Positions 63,101 through 64,000 of a stretch of DNA of 64,000 nucleotides are shown here, one piece after another. Both the position numbers and the translations under genes were made by a program. The notes below the pieces were generated by a model. The model had not been told where the DNA came from, searched no databases, and was given only the letters and a program-made list of their open reading frames with translations. The DNA comes from Roseococcus sp. (GTDB taxonomy: Bacteria > Pseudomonadota > Alphaproteobacteria > Acetobacterales > Acetobacteraceae). The stretch is from positions 147,293 through 211,292 of the forward strand of contig JAOAIK010000040.1 in the NCBI GenBank assembly GCA_026414745.1, read 5' to 3'. The first letter of the stretch is position 1; the number at the start of each line of letters is the position of its first letter.

Positions 63101-64000
63101 GTGCCGATGCCGAAGTCTCTCTCGAGCACCTCGCGCACCGCCTCGTCGGCGACCAGGTCAGGGTGTACGGCCTTGCGCCCGGCCGGCACCGCGCCGCCGG
63201 GCATGACCAGCGCCGAGGCTTTGGCGAGGCCTCCGCCCTGGGCGGGAATGATGGCCAGTTCGCGCAGGCGGTACCGAGGCAGCGCGTTCTGCTTGCAGAG
63301 TTCCGCGGCCAGCAACACCGCCTCTCGTCCAGACGCAGGGTCGGGACTGGCGATGGCGAGCAACCAGTCATCCGCAGACCACCGGTCAAGACGCGGCGTT
63401 CCCGGTTCGGGCGTGTTCTCGTCCTCGTCCCGGTCCTCCGCCGGATCCTGCTCCCGGGTGCCCTCCGGCGGCCGGCCCTGGACCGCCTTCGCCAGCCGCT
63501 CGAGCCGCGCCCGCCGGTCGGCCGAGGACAGGCAGGCGTGATGAACCGTGGTGGCGCGGTGCGCTTCCGCCGCGACAGCCTCCCAGCGCTGCTGCAGCGT
63601 GCTGTCATCGCGCGGCGGGCGGCGAAGTTCCGCAGGCCGTCGGAGGGCGCCGGTGCCGTCGGGCAGGAAGGCGATGGCCCGCACTTCCTGCCACAGCGCG
63701 TCATGCAGCGGCGCCGCCGGGTCGTCCCGCCGCTCGAGCTCGCGCGGCAGGGCATCGAGCGGAAGTCCCGGATCCCGCCTGCGGGCGAGGGCAGGCAGGC
63801 TGCGCGCGATCAGCGTCGCGGCGCAGCGCATGAGCGCGGCGTTCCACGCCTCGCCGGTGAGGGCGGTGCGGTCGCTGTTCAGCTTCCACCGGGCGTCGAG
63901 GATGCCCGGCACGACGTTGCCCGTCCTGGTCGGGAAGGCATTCCAGAGCTGCCCCGCGCGCCGCGGCCCGCCCAGGGGCACGGCCCAGGTGATGGTCACG
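60106..64000 (-). CDS. Large DEAD/DEAH-box helicase with sacsin-like N-terminal region, 5' end outside window
   Basis: At least 1,297 residues; the start lies right of the window. The first visible part has VPGILDARWKLNSDRTALTGEAWNAALMRCAATL, resembling the segment that follows the GHKL ATPase in sacsin-like proteins; that ATPase would be upstream. The C-terminal 400 residues are an SF2 helicase: DYQEEVLRELDGL (Q-motif-like), LPTGAGKT (Walker A, about 61216-61239), IIIDESHH (motif II), LLGLTATPFRSGG, FTTGFDAP and QMVGRGLRGP. Base composition is visibly less GC-rich than elsewhere. Large helicases with GHKL-like domains occur in anti-phage systems, but I cannot name a specific system. Confidence 0.8.
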   Translation of the reverse strand, partial: VTITWAVPLGGPRRAGQLWNAFPTRTGNVVPGILDARWKLNSDRTALTGEAWNAALMRCAATLIARSLPALARRRDPGLPLDALPRELERRDDPAAPLHDALWQEVRAIAFLPDGTGALRRPAELRRPPRDDSTLQQRWEAVAAEAHRATTVHHACLSSADRRARLERLAKAVQGRPPEGTREQDPAEDRDEDENTPEPGTPRLDRWSADDWLLAIASPDPASGREAVLLAAELCKQNALPRYRLRELAIIPAQGGGLAKASALVMPGGAVPAGRKAVHPDLVADEAVREVLERDFGIGTMDEAAWLRLLEEAWAGASERNAERCASGWDLLLGAPEAVRLKFIKDHPDRLRFLTRAGGWKARDEVLLPGRIVTEEDAPTHAWVLLDPEFARRARPILDRLGVADVPADQWREDSRVGYGAPPWLDALDHAAATVYRQSRPSASSARKGTLGYLGPVVYHAGLPLLISLHGACRARLTDMLLQRLRNGTPMPHHAGGRGSPSTEARYPPIPAPDPSAWFLWKHGTAQIGPEAVHLKDISALLRGLTAAEREALASLLPDDAPLRHCWAPGWPEPKGSDTAVWRALLRPRPAMPRDQRRALWEAAAVRGHVPALVPLGSNADARWVALADILVSSNADDLELADKAGIPCVILARDAAELWVKRGARDARRIIRTEAIGAPADWIAAADYIPGLAAFLEGDGPAIGFVERVERRLEDVATPGDLLVDGNRLLVSRSWIETAARRDVLRRLLEAVSALVPLSKPPEEVLAAVDRSDVDRRRDAVRAEPDLPQRLLRAVRSPVALREGLPAAARAALPPDVSALDLARVFLDVHGSAALRELNGELRDAGLAPPTRWGTDEARQFVQALGFPLAFAGAARPRLPAEELVPGPQPLPPLHDYQEEVLRELDGLLTSDADRRRAVLSLPTGAGKTRVAVEAAIRAVRCGNAQRPLVVWVAQTEELGEQAVDAFRRVWRTKGLPETELRIVRLWGGQPTPPDGEADRPTVVVTLIQTAKTRFGRSELQWLRDALMIIIDESHHGIAPSYTEVLNALGLATGQRRSRDREPSLLGLTATPFRSGGEEDSARLAQRFDCRVVPREQSDLYEMLRRRGFLADVVMEPISLAAPFDLTAEERGHFGTFGELPPSALERLSEQADRNDAILHAIEQAPERSILVFANSVEHAVALTARLSLRGIRARAVSGDTDLSARREAVAAFKRGEVRAVCNAAVFTTGFDAPGVEMILISRPVFSPVRFMQMVGRGLRGPKNGGTATCRVVTVRDNIAVYQDRDPLEWWRRYYQ

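Overview
The window is very GC-rich DNA, densely coded with few gaps. It most resembles an Acetobacteraceae-type alphaproteobacterium (Roseomonas and relatives). This rests on inference from gene order and content: a CcrM methyltransferase beside rnhB, the LOG-ribF-ileS-lspA-DUF3035-M16-M16-pgi-mutL run, prfA-prmC-DUF4167, and a Bug-type TctCBA transporter. No rRNA, tRNA, insertion sequence or CRISPR array was seen.

Layout. 1-2.4 kb: glyoxalase II, a glutathione transferase and a truncated cupin, with a divergent methyltransferase. 2.4-9.1 kb: rsmI, an outer-membrane lipoprotein (PBP activator type), a PhoR-like kinase and a large hybrid kinase, neither with a response-regulator gene beside it. 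9.3-14 kb: a taurine-type ABC transporter (tauABC) behind a class III aminotransferase, then a GlcG/HbpS-like protein. 14-25.6 kb: envelope and housekeeping genes (EnvC, GST, VOC protein, FkbM methyltransferase, OpgH, CcrM, RNase HII, radical SAM protein, glycosyltransferase, a WD40-cytochrome c fusion). 25.7-38.8 kb: a co-directional housekeeping run from a MaoC hydratase to mutL and a histidine phosphatase.

38.8-43.1 kb is the most interesting part. mgtE, an OprB-like porin and mgtC lie in one direction behind a structured leader of about 600 nt. The leader holds two tandem small ORFs with strong ribosome binding sites. A 9-bp hairpin then buries the mgtE ribosome binding site directly after the second ORF. 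This looks like a magnesium-uptake locus under leader-peptide control, analogous in logic to enterobacterial mgtA/mgtC leaders but apparently unrelated in sequence.

43.1-54.2 kb: prfA-prmC-DUF4167, aat, cytochrome b561, a DUF429 protein, and a catabolic island in which an M20 amidohydrolase, a creatininase-family amidase and a ketopantoate-reductase-like enzyme diverge from tctCBA. 54.2-59.8 kb: an SDR dehydrogenase, an aspartoacylase-family protein, a DsbA-like thioredoxin, a degenerate gamma-glutamyltransferase-like lipoprotein and an aminotransferase. From 60.1 kb to the right edge lies a very large, 5'-truncated helicase. Its visible N-terminal part resembles the region after the GHKL ATPase of sacsin-like proteins, and its base composition differs visibly from its neighbours. 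It may mark the edge of a defence or mobile region outside the window.
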